A stretch of DNA of 64,000 bases, taken from contig NW_026042411.1 of assembly GCF_023856365.1 (NCBI RefSeq), positions 124,001 to 188,000 on the forward strand, read 5' to 3'. The first letter of the stretch is position 1, and the number at the start of each line of letters is the position of its first letter. The notes beneath the pieces are model-generated. The model ran no database searches, was not told the origin of the DNA, and was given only the letters and a program-made list of their open reading frames with translations. Source of the DNA: Brienomyrus brachyistius. Lineage: Eukaryota; Chordata; Actinopteri; Osteoglossiformes; Mormyridae. Positions 1-10,912 of this stretch are shown here, in pieces. Made by a program: the position numbers and the translations under genes.

Positions 1-91
1 CAAAGAAGAAAAACAGAAACAACACAAGATGACACAAGTGCGGGCAAGATAGAACTATACAGAGTGAAAGGAGCACAAACAGAGGGAGAAA

Positions 92-499
92 GTGCAAGAT
101 AAACACAAGAGCAACAATACAATACTACAGGACAAGACAGCGCAGTCAAGAACACAGAGTGCAGCCAGAGCTAACCTGAATAGGGGCATCAAGGTTGCCA
201 GGCAGGCAGAGAAACAGAAAATAGAGGTCTACTTCACATACAACAACCCACAGTGGGTGTGGCAGGGAATACAACACATTACAAACTTCAAAGGCAACAA
301 CACCGTCACTGTTAACAGCAACGCCCTTTTAGCAAAGGAGCTAAACAGCTTCTTTGCTCGTCTGGAGGAACACAGAGCAGACATAGCCACACTGCCCCCT
401 CCCCCAATCTCCAGCACTCACAGACTCCCTCTGCAGGAACACCACGCGAGAAGGCACATTGCATCTCTAGGTGTGTGGAGTTTAAGACAAGGCAAGTGA
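92..499 (+). pseudogene. LINE ORF2 fragment (region before the RT domain)
   Basis: The frame encodes a stretch typical of the linker before the reverse transcriptase in fish CR1/L2/Rex-type LINEs: a basic segment, then a WQGIQ-ITNFKG block, then LAKELNSFFARLEEH, then a proline-rich piece. The frame ends at 499 and the catalytic YxDD region is absent, so it is a truncated remnant. It lies 20 bp upstream of another LINE fragment in a different frame. The exact LINE clade is inference. Confidence 0.6.
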
Positions 500-519
500 T
501 GCTACGATAATATAATTCC

Positions 520-1190
520 TTGGTAAGACCCCACCTAGAATATTGTGTGCGGGTTTGGTTACCATACCTTAAGAAGGACATTGCTGCCTTGGAAAAGGTG
601 CAACGTAGGGCAACGAGAATGATTCCTGGTCTTAGAGGAATGTCTAATGAGGAGAGGTTAGCTGAGCTGAATCTGTTTAGCCTCGAGCAAAGGAGACTAA
701 GGGGGGACATAATCCAGGTGTTTAAGATTCTAACAGGTCTGGATGCTGTTCAGCCAAATGGCTATTTCAATGTTAGTTTAAATACCAGAACTCGTGGCCA
801 TAAGTGGAAATTAGCTGGAGAACATTTTAAAACGAATTTGATGAAGCATTTCTGTACACAGCGTGTAGTTAGAGTATGGAATAGTCTTCCTGTTATTGTA
901 ACACAAGCTAAAACCCTGGGTTCTTTTAAATCAGAGCTAGATAAGATTTTTGAGCTATTAGCTAAGTTCTCCTCAAAGGAGCTTGATGGGCCGAATGGCC
1001 TCCTCTCATTTGTAAATCTCTTTGGTTCTTATGAGTCAGCTTACAGAGATGAGGTCCAGAAACTGATAGGTTGGAGTTCAGCAAACAATTTGGCACTAAA
1101 CAGCACAAAGACAAAGGAATCACTGACTTCAGGAAGGATGGAGGCGACACTGGCCTGCCTAGATGGATGGATGGATGTTTTTATTGACAT
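520..1190 (+). pseudogene. LINE reverse transcriptase C-terminal fragment, composite
   Basis: The frame begins with VRPHLEYCVRVWLPYLKKD and continues with LEKVQRRATRMIPGLR, LFSLEQRRLRGDIIQVFKIL and VRVWNSLP. This is the conserved C-terminal tail of CR1/L2-type non-LTR reverse transcriptases. At about 1040 a second, unrelated-looking LINE piece (YRDEVQKLIGWSSANNLALN) follows, which in intact elements lies inside the RT domain, not after the C-terminus. The locus is therefore a composite of two insertions. A short GGAT-type run near 1162 resembles a LINE tail. Confidence 0.75.
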
Positions 1191-1263
1191 TGTAAGTACA
1201 ATGAGATTTAGTTTGGAACGCGCCAGCAGCTACACAGTATATTTACAATTATATAGATTGTGA

Positions 1264-3412
1264 GGCATAAAATAAGGTGTGAGTAATATAACATAACGAC
1301 ATAATATAAGTAATCATTAATTAATCATTACAGATGGTATGAGGTGTGAACCGCTAGGCTGCTATGGCATGTTTGGTATCAAACCGATGGAAAATCACTC
1401 CAGTTTCCAAATCTGGTCAGTGGTTACCACGAAAGTGAATATATCAAAAGTTACACCAGCCTAACGAAAATCATCAATACAAGGGAAATCACTCTGGTCA
1501 TAAATCTCAAAAGGACTGATACAGACCCCCTTCCGAAAGCCCGCCAAATGGATGGTCAGCCATTGGTCCAGGAGTCGAATTCCTGGTCACTCCTATTCAC
1601 GAACTTTACACTATAAAACCTGGCACCTCAGAACAAAGCCAGGAGAGGAGAAACAGAAGGGAGGAGAAAACAAAAGACCATCAGCACGAAGAGAGGCAGA
1701 GAACATCAGCCCAAGAGAAGAGAAGCCCACAAGAAGCCCTCCTGAAGCCTATCAGTGAAGACCCAGCTGGACAGAGAACTGCAACCAAGCCCAAGCTTCA
1801 CCAGGAGAGGGAATCAGAGGGGCTCCACTCCAACAACCGCTGCAAACACCGCGCCTCCCTGAGTGCCATCACCCATCAGCTCATCAGCCTCCGCAACCAA
1901 CTGCCAAGACCCCCCCCCCCCCACTCTGCAACCAAGTAAACAAACTTCCTTTCATTTATAACAACCTAAACTCCTATTCACCTGCTATATTACTTTAGGA
2001 CAGTATTTCCACAAATTGCTTGCTTTGCAGAACAGTATTTTCCCTTTTAAGGTTACTCATTTTAAATCTGGTCATTGCATTTTCATGATTACATTGTTTG
2101 TGTCCACTCCGTTATTTCGTGTTTATTGTTTGTTAGGTGTAATGTCTGTCTTATGTTAGTTATAGGAATAAATGCATGTCTTTTACACAACTTCAGCCTC
2201 CGTTCATTGAGTGCTCACAAGAATCCCTGCCTGTGCGATCTACGCTCTGAAACCTCAAATTCGCCTGAAATATCGCGAGACTCTCTCTCATTGGCCGTGA
2301 GGGGAGCTTCGCTACCGATCGTTTACATTACCTGGTGACGCAGCTCGTTGGACAAGCCTTCTATTCTAACCCAGGTTATTACGTGATACTGGTTATTAAT
2401 GAGTTCCATTTAAGTCACACATTAACAGACTCACGGTGTTTCGCAATTGAGTTTGAGCCGACCATTCAGCATAAAAATTGGTTAATAATCACAAGGCACA
2501 AGGTTTAAACTTATTCTGAGCACACAATTTAAACTTTTTATGACCGAACGTGCAGTGAAGAAGCGCTACTGTCAACTGGTTGCAAAAGTCGCACTCATGG
2601 CAATCTGAAGGCATTTAAGCGGGATCATATGGGCTTATTATAGTTATTTTTATTTCTATTATTAGTAGTTATATTATTTTGTTTTATTTTCGGTGATTTC
2701 ATTGTAGTTCTTTCGTATTAAACTGCAGTAAACTTTAACCCTATGTCTGACGAGATTCTCAGATGTAGCGCTTTGTTTCCAGGTTCAATTCGGACGAGTG
2801 TCTCCGTTTCTATATATCCTGGGAGAGATCTCTCTATTAGCGAACGGGAATACTTGTTATGAGGTTCTAACCTAAATTATGTTGCGCTTGGACATAAGAC
2901 CGATAGCTTAGTTACCTATCAGGATCATACTCGTATGTGTGTGCCTGCTTTAGACAAAGCAAGTTTAACACAACTTTGCGCTGTGAGCCAAGTGTGTGTC
3001 ATTTAGAAATTGGGAGTCTCCTGTGCTTGAGACCCGCCGTGGTTAAGCACCATTTGCGACGAGATATAGTGCACTCACAATTTAAATCTGTCGCCGTAAC
3101 GCGTGCGCCGTCTCGCTTCAGTAATTGTTTTAAGGGGTGATGACGAAGATGACGAATTTACTTTCCTGAAGAGGAGCAGGATGGGTCACGCGTTCTGTAA
3201 GATTTGTCTCCCACGGGGAAGGAACGATGTCAGTCGGCATGAAAAATCCAAGTCATTAGTGAATGACAGAGCCGCATGAGTGAACATGAAAAATTAATAG
3301 AAAACAAATGACAAATGGTTATTTTATATTTTATATATTTTATATATTTATATTTATATTATATTTTATATAATTTATATTATTTTATATTTCCTGTCTT
3401 AAAATGTAAGGG
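1264..3412. other. No recognisable gene; LTR-like signals and an AT-rich tract
   Basis: I see no supported coding exon. Around 1500-2340 there is an inverted CCAAT (near 1562), a TATA-like TATAAA at 1612-1617, a purine-rich stretch, a poly-C run near 1909-1922 and an AATAAA at 2167-2172. This order resembles a decayed LTR, but I find no paired LTR and no clear TG/CA ends. At 3313-3392 there is an AT-rich low-complexity tract of repeated tatattt. The same stretch occurs in units 2 and 3. Confidence 0.35.
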
Positions 3413-3686
3413 ATACACGTGGTCATTTCCGTTGTTTCCTGTTTCCTGCGAGAGTGATACTGACTGCTAGCGCGCGAACTTTGAAACCATAGATATCACC
3501 TAAATAATAATTCGAGTTAAGTCATTGGGAAAAAGCTTCGCAAGATTAATAATCCTCCAAAATAAATAAATAAAATTTCCCAGACCCCGACGGATTAATC
3601 ACCTACGCAAGTACCGACCCACGATCTTCGTTCAATTAAGAAGGTGCTTCCAGCCTTACAGCCTCAGTTTACGTAAGTACAACGCC

Positions 3687-4364
3687 ATGTCTACTGTTCC
3701 GTGTTCTGAGTGTAATATGTTTAGCTATTCTTCTCCAGTCATTAGCGGTATTTATACATGTGAGAAGTGTCAGTTAGTCGCTAGACTGACGGAGAAGATT
3801 GTAGTGTTAGAGGGACGTATCCGGACGTTACATAACATTCAGGAGAATGAGAGTTTTATTGACTCAGTATTAGCGGCTCCGGATATGTCCGCGATAGCCA
3901 GTAAGTCTCCCCCTGCTCCGGCAGCAGAGCCTTCGCAGCAAGGCGAGTGGGTGACGACCCGGCGGCATAGTCGCAAATCCAAACCAAACTTACACCGGCA
4001 CCATTCGCCTATCCGCGTTTCCAACAGGTTCTCCCCACTCAGTGAAACTCCCACTGAGACGCCTGTTGAAAGTGCTCTAATAATTGGTGATTCTATTCTA
4101 AGAAACGTGAGAGTAGCGACTCCAGCGACCATTGTAAATTGTCTCCCGGGTGCCAGAGCGACCGACATCTCGGCAAATTTAAAAGTGCTGGCTAAAAGTA
4201 AACGTAAATACTCTCAGATAGTTATCCACGTCGGCACTAATGATGTCCGATTGAGGCAATCGGAGATCACAAAGGCAAATTTTAAAGAGGTGTGCAACAT
4301 TGCGAAGAAGATGTGTGTGTCAGTAACGTGCTCTGTCCAGACTAAAAACTCAAGTCCAGACTAA
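3687..4364 (+). pseudogene. LINE ORF1 with zinc-knuckle-like, coiled-coil and SGNH esterase segments (truncated)
   Basis: The 225-residue frame starts with two CxxC pairs (residues ~6-9 and ~25-28), then a short heptad-like segment ([15 protein letters not shown]), then a basic low-complexity linker. From about residue 131 it has an SGNH hydrolase: block I GDS in [10 protein letters not shown] and block III GTND in [10 protein letters not shown]. This layout is known for ORF1 of CR1/L2-type LINEs, where the esterase is thought to aid retrotransposition. The His-bearing block V is missing: the frame runs directly into LINE 3'-end sequence at about 4330, so the element lost all of ORF2. Confidence 0.8.
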
Positions 4365-5125
4365 AAACACACCTGTTTAGTTTAGCGTATAGGGACACTA
4401 GTTCTAGCCCTAGCTAACTCTTCACTCCCAGGCAGACCTGTAGTGTGAGGTGTAGAGCTGGGTGGGGATCGGTGCCATTGGCTTTGGATGAACTGGATTG
4501 TCAGTGCTGTCACTCTAGCTTTGCAATCTCTTGTGGAACTGGAGTGCTGACATTTCAGGGACTCCCCATGCCGGCATTCCCACTTGCCTCTCCCTCCTAC
4601 TGATGCTGCCATAGCCATATCTGCCGGAGCTTGCAGATTGCACTTCATATTGTACTCACCTAGCTTTTAGCACTGCCAATAGCCTCCTCTACTATGCCTA
4701 ATTGTACATTTTATTTCCCCTACTCCTCCTGGGGGTGATGCCTGGAGACCTCAATCTATCAAGATATCCAGCACACCCGACCACCACCAGTGACGTCCCT
4801 GCATCCAGCTCGCCGTTCTGATCTTCCATGTATGACCCGCTGCCTTACCTCTGGTTGCCTGGCAATTGGAAGAAGACTCGGCTTCGGCATTGGCTTATCT
4901 TCCTTGCTCTCCTCTCTCTATTTGACTATCCCTGCCGGCCCCTGGAGGATGGGCTTCCCCTTTGAGTCTGGTCCCTCTCAAGGTTTCTTCCTTCTAGGGA
5001 GTTTTTCCTTGCCACTGTCGCCTATGGCTTACTCACTGGGGGCTTTGGGTGAGGATACTGTAAAGCGCTTTGAGACAATGTAATGTTGTGATAATGCGCT
5101 ATATAAAAATAAATTTGTTTGTTTG
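4330..5125 (+). mobile_element. LINE 3' end joined to the truncated ORF1
   Basis: This region opens with a peptide like the extreme C-terminus of a LINE reverse transcriptase ([13 protein letters not shown] in the frame at about 4357), followed by a 3' UTR. The UTR ends in the common fish retroposon tail with the GPSQGFFLLGSFS-encoding stretch (4968-5010), then TGTAAAGCGCTTTGAGAC and GCGCTATATAAAAATAAA, and finally a (TTTG)n-like run at 5113-5132. With the ORF1 piece upstream it makes an internally deleted LINE copy. Confidence 0.65.
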
Positions 5126-6028
5126 TTGTTGTTGATACTGGAGCCTGGTTGCGGTGGTGGGATGGCTCACGGCGGGTGCCGGAAAATTTCCTTTATTTTC
5201 AAATCCAAACCTTGACAGGTATGCTGCTGTTCCAAATCATGGGTGCATGTTACAAGTGCGGAACATATTTTAACTTAGTACTAACTTAGCATCATATTTG
5301 ATCTGATTCGACTGAATATCCCAGGTTTCCATCTCTCATGCATCTGGTGTGACGTGTTTTCAGACTCTCAGGCTGGCGCAAAGAAATCTTACGGGAATTG
5401 AACGTCTCACTCCGGCCAGCTGACCAAAGTTGGTAACCTTGGTATTGTGTGTAGGAGATTCGGTATAACTATAATTTCGTTCTCCATTTACATGCCCGTA
5501 GTGTCTTTAAGTGTTATGTAGTTTTGCCTGAAACGCAAAAATAAAACAAAGCAATTAAAGCCGTAAGTGGCTCAAATTGTGCTGTAGCGATTGAAGAACT
5601 TTTGTCGGAAGTTGGATTCGAACCCACGCCTTACTTGGGAGAACAGAATACCAGAATAGAGTAGGTTAAGTCCAGCCTTGGCTTCCAAGCTGACGTTTTT
5701 CTACATATGTGCTTGTGTATCATGGACAGTAAGAGGGGGCAGGCAAGGAGAGAATTTCTCTCTTTGGGGATCAATAGAGTGTTGTTATTATAACGTCTAA
5801 AAAGTATGATGGTCTGTCGATAAATCAATAAGAAAATAAATGAAGTCGTTTTCGCGAACACGCTGGAAAAGCCAGGGGCCGGACCGACTGTAGGGGGCGT
5901 GGCCAGAGACAGCCATCTCAGGCTGTCAAGTCTCCCGTTTTGGCCGGGAAACTACCGTATTTTACTTCTCTTTCCCGCCGTCCTCCCGTATTAGTATTTT
6001 CCCGTAAATCTCCCTTATATTATATAGT

Positions 6029-6100
6029 TGCTGGATAGTGTAGTGGTAAGATCGCCGCCTTTCACACGGGAGACCGGGGTTCGAATCCCGGTTGTGGCCA
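6029..6100 (+). tRNA. tRNA-Glu(TTC)-like sequence, copy 1
   Basis: This 72-nt sequence has an A box TAGTGTAGTGG (6036-6046) and a consensus B box GGTTCGAATCC (6078-6088). A loop CTTTCAC gives anticodon TTC if read as Glu. The variable and T-arm segments resemble Asp/Glu tRNAs. The two acceptor strands (TGCTGGA and TTGTGGC) do not pair, and the anticodon and T stems have mismatches. A tRNA pseudogene or tRNA-derived retroposon head is therefore more likely than a working tRNA. The 3' flank is AT-rich with no T-run terminator directly after it. Confidence 0.5.
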
Positions 6101-6173
6101 AAAATATATTTTATATATTTTATATATTTATATTATATTTATATTATATTTTTTATATATTGTATTATATAGT

Positions 6174-6245
6174 TGCTGGATAGTGTAGTGGTAAGATCGC
6201 CGCCTTTCACACGGGAGACCGGGGTTCGAATCCCGGTTGTGGCCA
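6174..6245 (+). tRNA. tRNA-Glu(TTC)-like sequence, copy 2
   Basis: This copy is identical in sequence to the one at 6029-6100 and starts 145 bp downstream of it, with AT-rich DNA between. It is present only in unit 1. Confidence 0.5.
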
Positions 6246-6986
6246 AAAATTTATTTTATATATTTTATATATTTTATATATTTATATTTATATTTATATT
6301 ATATTTTATATAATATATATATCATCATCCCCACATTCCGAGATTGGGTACCAAGCCCCATATATATTAGTAGGCTGAATACAAGAGCAGCTGACCTGAG
6401 AAATAAGAAATAAGCTAAGCTGGAAACCTGGACCCTCCGACCAAGAATGCGTGAAGTACCCTCAGAAGGTCTACTAGAAGATGTACGTAGAAGACTACTA
6501 CAGATCAGCTGATCTACACCACAGCAACAGTGATCCTTGAGCTGGAGCCGGACCGTCTTTGAAGACTCCGTAAATCTCCGTATAATAATATATATCTACG
6601 GGAACGAGAAAGGAGAAAGCAGAGAACAAGAACAAGATTTGTAAATGTAAGATTTGAAGGACCCCCGGCATGAAAAATAGAATAGTTCTCGTCATTAGTG
6701 AACATGTGTCTCGTCATTGTGTATCATGGACAGTAAGAGGGGGATCAATAGAGTGTTGTTATTATAACGTCTAAAAAGTATGATGGTCTGTCGATAAATA
6801 ATGAAGTCGTTTTCGCGAACACGCTGGAAAAGCCAGGGTGTAGGGGGCGTGGCCAGAGACAGCCTGCTGACCATCTCAGGCTGTCAAGTCTCCCGTTTTG
6901 GCCGGGAAACTACCGTATTTTACTTCTCTTTCCCGCCGTCCTCCCGTATTAGTATTTTCCCGTAAATCTCCCTTATATTATATAGT

Positions 6987-7058
6987 TGCTGGATAGTGTA
7001 GTGGTAAGATCGCCGCCTTTCACACGGGAGACCGGGGTTCGAATCCCGGTTGTGGCCA
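6987..7058 (+). tRNA. tRNA-Glu(TTC)-like sequence, copy 3
   Basis: This is the third identical copy in unit 1, again preceded by the CCCGTATTAG...CCCGTAAATCTCCC stretch and followed by AT-rich DNA. Confidence 0.5.
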
Positions 7059-8220
7059 AAAATATATTTTATATATTTTATATATTTATATTTATATTAT
7101 ATTTTATATAATTTATATTATTTTATATTTCCTGTCTTAAAATGTAAGGGATACTGGAGCCTGGTTGCGGTGGTGGGATGGCTCACGGCGGGTGCCGGAA
7201 AATTTCCTTTATTTTCAAATCCAAACCTTGACAGGTATGCTGCTGTTCCAAATCATGGGTGCATGTTACAAGTGCGGAACATATTTTAACTTAGTACTAA
7301 CTTAGCATCATATTTGATCTGATTCGACTGAATATCCCAGGTTTCCATCTCTCATGCATCTGGTGTGACGTGTTTTCAGACTCTCAGGCTGGCGCCTGAG
7401 AAACGTCTCACTCCGGCCAGCTGACCAAAGTTGGTAACCTTGGTATTGTGTGTAGGAGATTCGGTATAACTATAATTTCGTTCTCCATTTGCATGCCCGA
7501 AGTGTCTTTAAGTGTTATGTAGTTTTGCCTGAAACGCAAAAATAAAACAAAGCAATTAAAGCCGATCAGTGGCTCAAATTGTGCTGTAGCGATTGAAGAA
7601 CTTTTGTCGGAAGTTGGATTCGAACTTGGGATGCCTTACTTGGGAGAACAGAATACCAGAATAGAGTAGGTTAAGTCCAGCCTTGGCTTCCAAGCTGACG
7701 TTTTTCTACATATGTGCTTGTGTATCATGGACAGTAAGAGGGGGCAGGCAAGGAGAGAATTTCTCTCTTTGGGGATCAATAGAGTGTTGTTATTATAACG
7801 TCTAAAAAGTATGATGGTCTGTCGATAAATCAATAACAATATCAATGAAGTCAATGTTTATCTAAAGGAATCAGAATTCAGGAAAAGCCAGGGGCCGGAC
7901 CGAGTGTAGGGGGCGTGGCCAGAGACAGCCTGCTGACTGTTCCAAATCATGGGTGCATGTTACAAGTCCGGAACATATTTTAACTTAGTACTAACTTAGC
8001 ATCATATTTGATCTGATTCGACTGAATATCCCAGGTTTCCATCTCTCATGCATCTGGTGTGACGTGTTTTCAGACTCTCAGGCTGGCGCAAAGAAATCTT
8101 ACGGGAATTGAACGTCTCACTCCGGTCAGCTGACCAAAGTTGGTAACCTTGGTATTGTGTGTAGGAGATTCGGTATAACTATAATTTCGTTCTCCATTTA
8201 CATGCCCGTAGTGTCTTTAA

Positions 8221-8787
8221 CCGGCTGCACAAACTGGATCCGCCTCCATTACGACACAACTTTGCCCTTATTGGCTTAAGAATTTAGTCACATACATGAC
8301 GTATATCTGCTATTTCTCCCGAGAAGCAGGTAAAGCAGTGGTAACTGCTTTGTAGTTAATTTACCTGGTAAAATTAAGTTTAAATAAATGATATAAATAC
8401 TGTAATAGTACTCGTGAGCTTTGTTTATTTGTTATTAGTTATTGTAATGTTGCGCTGCTTTATTTGTTTAATCGTCTAGTCTGTGGAGACATTCAAGTTA
8501 ATCAAATAAGAATTGCACTGTACACTGTACATGACCATAAAAACTTTGTATCCTTGAAATAAATGTTTTTGATCTTTTCCTTGGCAGTTATCTTTTTACA
8601 CAGGGCCTCTATGTACACGATAGTTTTTTTTTTCACGACTAACAGTATGGATCAGGAGTTGGTTATTGTAAAAGAAGTAATGTGCATGCAGGTGATATTT
8701 GTATAGATTTATCCACACCCTTGTAGCAGTGCTGCCATTGCAGTCAGATCTCGCAAACTAGGAGTATTAGTTGTCTTTATTTCTCTT
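8221..8787. other. Intervening DNA without a recognisable gene
   Basis: No coding exon is supported. An AATAAA in CTTGAAATAAATG (about 8557-8569) could be a polyadenylation signal on the plus strand, but no upstream reading frame goes with it. The same sequence occurs in units 2 and 3. Confidence 0.4.
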
Positions 8788-9448
8788 TATTTCTTGACGC
8801 CAACCCTCTCCATTAATCCGGGCTTGGGACTGGCACCTACCTGAGCTGGCTTGCTCCCTTAAGTGGCTGGGTTAGGCTAAACTATATATATATATTTACC
8901 AAGACTACAATAAAACATCTCGAAATGTGTAGTCTAGCAAAACGCAGTTTAAAGAAGGTAGCCTACCTGGCGAAATTGCAAACAAATTAAGGGCGTTAGG
9001 CAGCCTTTAGATCCTACCCATCATGCACTGCAGTTTTTTGCTAATTCCTCAAATGGAAAACTGTCCATCCATCCATCCATCCATTTTCCAAACCGCTTAT
9101 CCTACTGGATCGCGGGGGGTCTGGAGCCTATCCCGGAAGCAATGGGCACGAGACAGGGAACAACTCAGGATGGCGGGCCAGCCCATCGCAGGGCACACTC
9201 ACACACTATTCACTCACGCATACACTCCTATGGGCAATTTAGCAACTCCAATTAGCCTCAGCATGTTTTTGGACTGTGGGGGAAACCAGAGTACCCGGAG
9301 GAAACCCCACGATGACATGGGTAGAACATGCAAACTCCACACACATGTGACCCAGGTGGAGACTCGAACCCGGGCCCTAGAGGTGTGAGGCAACAGTGCT
9401 AACCACTGCACCACCATGCTGCCCCCTAAATGGAAAACCATTAAATAC
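8788..9448 (+). repeat. Inverted-repeat arm, left copy
   Basis: Most of this segment reappears in reverse complement at 22188-22640, about 13 kb away. Shared blocks are CCATTAATCCGGGCTTGGGA, CTTAAGTGGCTGGGTTAGGC, CAGTTTAAAGAAGGTAGCCT, CATCATGCACTGCAG and TGGAAAACCATTAAATAC. Relative to the right arm, this arm has lost roughly 150 bases in the middle and gained a SINE. Two opposite-orientation copies of one interspersed element would also explain the pair. Confidence 0.8.
9062..9427 (-). mobile_element. tRNA-derived SINE with (GGAT)n tail and target-site duplication
   Basis: Read on the minus strand the element starts GGGGGCAGCATGGTGGTGCA. It has an A-box-like TGGTGCAGTGGTTAGCACTG and a B-box-like GGGTTCGAGTC, a body, and a (GGAT)n tail at 9062-9084. 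It is flanked by direct repeats AAATGGAAAAC at 9051-9061 and 9428-9438. The family is a common type in ray-finned fish genomes. The opposite inverted-repeat arm carries the unoccupied site. Confidence 0.85.
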
Positions 9449-10222
9449 AAAAGGAAAACAAAAGTGCTGTAAGACTGTATACTTATGTGTATGTTAGTAA
9501 AGGCTGTAGCTGACACAACGGACCCCACTAATTAGAAAGGGGTAATTGTACACATGTGGCATCCAGTATGTTCTTCTATAACAGTTTTTAAAAAAAAAAA
9601 AAAACTCACATTACACAAATTGGCACTATCAAAACGAGGATTATGGGGAAAATGGGGACTGTGATGGAGATTACATACACGTAGGCATGGTATTTAGTTT
9701 TTTTTAATCTGGTCACCTTCCAGAGTAATTGTAAACTAAAACCATCTTCACCCTATTTGATTCTTTATAAATGGACAATCAGTCGTGCAGTAAATGGGGG
9801 TATAGAGAGACACAGAGCTTGTCTAACAAGAAACCCTGGGAAGCTAACATTAATAGGGTGGGTATGGATAGCAAAACCATTGATACAGATTACAGATTTA
9901 TATCTCACCTGAACCCTGGCGGGCTCCGTGCCAATAGGGGTTGGGATTAGGGTTAGTTAACTTAAGTAGTAATATTGATGTGTATATTCTCCTATTCTCC
10001 AGTCAGTGAATCGTGAAACGTAATGTTAATATGTTTCTATACCTATATGTTCTGCTTAAAAACCCATAAAGGCAAGCACAGTGTTTAGACATTCTGTTAC
10101 TTAGACTAGTAAACACTAAGATCCTTCAGCTTTCAATTAACCTGACACAACAGTCTAAACAACAAATGTGTGCCATGTCATTTGTCATCTTTACATCTTG
10201 TATCCTTTATATGGTAATTGGA
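9449..10222. other. Intervening DNA without a recognisable gene
   Basis: Short frames here show no family resemblance. There is a poly-A run at about 9589-9604 and a single TTAGGGTTAG near 9948, too short to be an interstitial telomeric tract. Confidence 0.4.
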
Positions 10223-10295
10223 TTTTCAAGGTGGAATTGCAGGTCGATCATTTTAAGGATCTAGATGTAAACCTCCCTGGTGTTGCTTTAATATT
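10223..10295 (+). repeat. 73-bp direct repeat, left copy
   Basis: The segment running from TTTTCAAGGTGGAATT to TGTTGCTTTAATAT is repeated in the same orientation at 11552-11623 with a few differences. The pair encloses the Gypsy-type integrase remnant. Confidence 0.8.
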
Positions 10296-10415
10296 TTTTT
10301 TGCACAATTTGCTTCACACACTTCCTCCAGCAGAGAAGCTTACAATACTACACCCCACCAAATGACTGGATGATGCCTTTTTATTTAAGGTCTGGCTGTG
10401 AGCCTCGATTACCGA

Positions 10416-10912
10416 TACACTATCTTCAGGCTCCTGCCGGGATCAGTCAGTATGGTGGACCTTTGGAGGAATGGGTACAAAACCATCAGGAAAGTTTGCA
10501 GGTGCTTCAAGAGTATGTGAAGGCTTAGTTGGAGGAACAAGCCACACCACGAAATCGGAAACACAATGAGTTGGTTAATGATTAGGGGTTTGATGAAGGT
10601 CAGCTGGTGTGTTTGCGGAACCATGTTCGAGGTAAAATACAGGATCATTGGGATGCCTGTTTGTATATGGTAGTTCGGTGTCCCCAAGATCAGGGTGCAG
10701 TTTACTCTGCAACTCCAATGGAGGGGGACGGGGTTGTCCGTCAAGTTCACCGAACAGAGTTGCGTCCAGTACCACAGGGGGTTGTTATGTCAGGGGAAGA
10801 TGTTCTGGTAATGTCTCCTGAGTCTGGGTTGCCCACAGGGGCAACAGAAATGGAATCGGATGAGGACTCTGTGATTTTACGGGGACAGGGCTGGTGGGAG
10901 GGGTCGCAATAG
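10416..10912 (+). pseudogene. Ty3/Gypsy-type integrase C-terminal remnant
   Basis: In one plus-strand frame the sequence reads GGPLEEWVQNHQESLQVLQEY, then a stop at 10526-10528, then another at 10583-10585. It continues with EGQLVCLRNHVRGKIQDHWD, VVRCPQDQGAVYSATP and VRQVHRTELRPVP. This matches the C-terminal tail of Gypsy-class pol, including the region after the DDE core that carries the WD and VYxV/HRTxL features. Two in-frame stops and the missing catalytic core show it is dead. The frame ends at 10912. Confidence 0.75.

Larger units (their letters stand above)
5133..8220. repeat. Local tandem array of ~1-kb modules, three copies
   Basis: A module beginning TACTGGAGCCTGGTTGCGG occurs at about 5135 and 7152, and its downstream part recurs from about 7938 (TGTTCCAAATCATGGGTGCA). 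In unit 2 the spacing between module starts is 1,053 bp, exactly the length missing from unit 3. Modules include a pyrimidine-rich CCCGT-rich stretch (5930-6015 and 6890-6970) leading into a tRNA-like sequence. A unique piece at about 6320-6715 is found only in unit 1. No coding gene is recognisable. Confidence 0.85.

Noticed and set aside
4790..5083. 97-codon plus-strand frame with GPSQGFFLLGSFS
   Set aside because: It lies in the 3' non-coding tail of a LINE-type repeat. The peptide recurs with this repeat (also at 22890-23030) and is not a protein domain.
5631..5861. 76-codon minus-strand frame repeated at 7636, 31112, 32154 and 54579
   Set aside because: It follows the local module duplication, has no family resemblance and changes its start with each rearrangement.
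9948..9957. TTAGGGTTAG telomere-like motif
   Set aside because: Less than two repeats. Chance occurrence, not an interstitial telomere.
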